Origin: Undaria pinnatifida
Taxonomy: Eukaryota; Sar; Phaeophyceae; Laminariales; Alariaceae
Length of the DNA: 64,000 bases
Direction: 5' to 3'
Assembly: GCA_012845835.1 (NCBI GenBank)
Contig: JABAKD010000009.1
Span: forward strand, 5,581,324-5,645,323
Shown here piece after piece: positions 62,516 through 64,000 of this stretch. The notes under the pieces were generated by a model that had not been told where the DNA came from, searched no databases, and saw nothing but the letters and a program-made list of their open reading frames with translations. The translations under genes were made by a program, and so were the position numbers. Position 1 is the stretch's first letter. Every line of letters begins with the position of its first letter.

Positions 62516-62834
62516 CCAGCCACGGTGAAAAAAAACTGCTGCCTGAGCAATAGCTTTATAGGCAAAACCTAAAACATAAAGGGATAGATAAAATGGAACA
62601 CGCCGCGTATTTCAGCCACCATGCCCATCCTTCAGAAGGAAAGCTGTCTTTGGTATTTTTTTGCAGTCGCCATGCCGTTCCTTTGGAGAGTTGTGTAGGC
62701 TACGAGTATGTTGTGGCGGTGGGGACCAGAGAAGCCACAATCCAGAACCTCTCCTTTCTTGATTTTCTTGAAAATATCTACTACTGTATGTAAATCTTTA
62801 TTTCACTTTACGCCCTTCACTATACATCTTCTTG

Positions 62835-63075
62835 TAGTATAGAAAGAAGGGGGGAGCGGGGGTTGGGGGGGAAGGGGGAGAACCCGGTTCCGCTTCTTTG
62901 AAAACCCGTCCAGCCTTCTTGGGCACGTGTAACGAAATTATGGCCCCCACTAGTCTAACTATACGGTGGTGGGTAGCGTCTTGCATTGGAAGGAGACGGG
63001 ACCTGGGGTGGAAGGGGAGGGGAGAAGTCGCTAAGCTTCCCTTGAAAAACCGTTCACCCGTCTTGGGCACTCTTA
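62835..63075. repeat. Two direct repeats, ~150-bp step
   Basis: GGGGGAAGGGGGAGAA, TTGAAAACCCGTCCAGCC and TTCTTGGGCAC near 62865-62925 recur as GGAAGGGGAGGGGAGAAG, TTGAAAAACCGTTCACCCG and TCTTGGGCAC near 63008-63072. Confidence 0.7.
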
Positions 63076-63499
63076 CAGCCGATTCACGTTTTGATGCCCT
63101 CATCCCCACGTACTACAACACAAAAAAGTACACTACATCATATACACATGTAACAGAAAAGATCGCAAGGAATACAGATTGAATGGGATCAAAAAAAAAG
63201 AAAAGAAAAAAGCGGAAAACGCAGCAACACTTTCCTGACGAGGTCCATGACCTACCGAAGAATCTACTGAACTTTAAAATATTCCTGTTGACATCTCATT
63301 CTTAGCTGTCGAACCTGCGCATGTACGTATACATGTACGTACGTACTGCTGCACCAATACTAACCCCCAAGTCTCGTGATTACTACAGTACTATGATGGC
63401 CAACTAGCGGTATACTAATCGTATTTCGTCCGTCTTCAAACGGACCCAAAAACGAACGGTCGCAAGAAAAAAAAAAAAAAAAAAAAAAAACTCTGCTGG

Positions 63500-63640
63500 G
63501 AACAACGACCAAAATCTAAATCGAACGGCGCTGAAATCTAAATCGAACGACCAAAATCTAAATCGAACGACCAAAATCTAAATCGAACGACCGAAATCGG
63601 AATCGAACGACCGAAATCGAAATTGAAATCGAATCGACTT
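63500..63640. repeat. ~20-bp tandem repeat AAATCTAAATCGAACGACCA
   Basis: About six units, the last ones changed to AAATCGGAATCGAACGACCG. A poly-A run of about 26 bases lies just before it (63465-63490). Confidence 0.9.
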
Positions 63641-64000
63641 GATCCTTCCACTCTATCACGAGGGACGAAATATTTTCTTGCGGAACACACGATCACGCCT
63701 TTTCTTCCTTATTTCTTTCATCCCTCCATCGATCGCTCGTCGTGTGGATTAAAAGACGAGCAACAACAAAAAACAGTCCTTTCGTAGACCTACTAAGGGA
63801 GGGAGGGAGGGAGGGAGGAAGGAGAACTCATGCGAGCAAAAAACATATACGTACACCTATCAGGCGGTGCCACTACCGCCCCATTTTACACTAGTACTAC
63901 TGATTGTTGTACGCTCAACGCAAGCAGGGGGGGGGCAGCAAATCCACCCGTCCGTCTGTCCGTTCGTGTGTCCGTCCGTCCTTCCGACAGACAGTCCCCC
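63641..64000. other. Right edge of the window; simple repeats only
   Basis: (GGGA)n at about 63797-63817 and (TCCG)n near 63950-63990. No gene is seen. Confidence 0.6.

Overview
The window is nuclear DNA of a multicellular-type eukaryote with long introns. Split genes with GT-AG introns of about 0.6 to 4.3 kb, very high repeat density, long oligo-G/oligo-C runs, a TTAGGG-type interstitial telomeric tract and LTR, LINE and MITE remnants fit a brown alga (Phaeophyceae) or a close stramenopile relative. That assignment is an inference from gene and repeat style; there is no rRNA or organelle marker here to fix the species. Most long open frames are chance frames in introns or repeats.

Four genes can be read by exon homology and matching splice phases. 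(1) Plus strand, 1087-8250: Rab1/Ypt1-type small GTPase, five exons seen, first few codons missing. (2) Minus strand, 18689-14299: SAM-dependent methyltransferase, six exons seen, N-terminus missing. (3) Minus strand, 39894-33133: a protein of about 416 residues, seven exons, with a coiled coil and a C-terminal CxxC...CxxC zinc ribbon, not recognised as a named family. (4) Plus strand, 40471-55113: U1A/U2B''-type spliceosomal protein with two RRMs, seven exons, apparently complete at 243 residues. Genes 3 and 4 are head to head with about 580 bp between start codons.

Between genes 2 and 3 lie two related minus-strand LTR retroelements. Element A (23693-28155) keeps a broken integrase. Element B (29182-31065) is non-coding and carries a complete tRNA-like sequence with CCA exactly where the primer-binding site should be. 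From 55.1 kb to the end there are tandem repeats, a TTAA-type MITE family, a 5'-truncated LINE fragment (60.47-61.25 kb) and a G-rich tract, but no confidently recognised host gene.

The most unusual theme is decayed local copies of exon pieces next to the real exons. Intron 4 of the Rab gene holds a dead copy of exon 5. An intron of the methyltransferase gene holds a dead copy of an exon 3' end. The last 36 coding bases of the U1A gene plus its 3' flank are repeated about five more times downstream. A second theme is a dispersed repeat family (about 12 copies) bounded by G runs.
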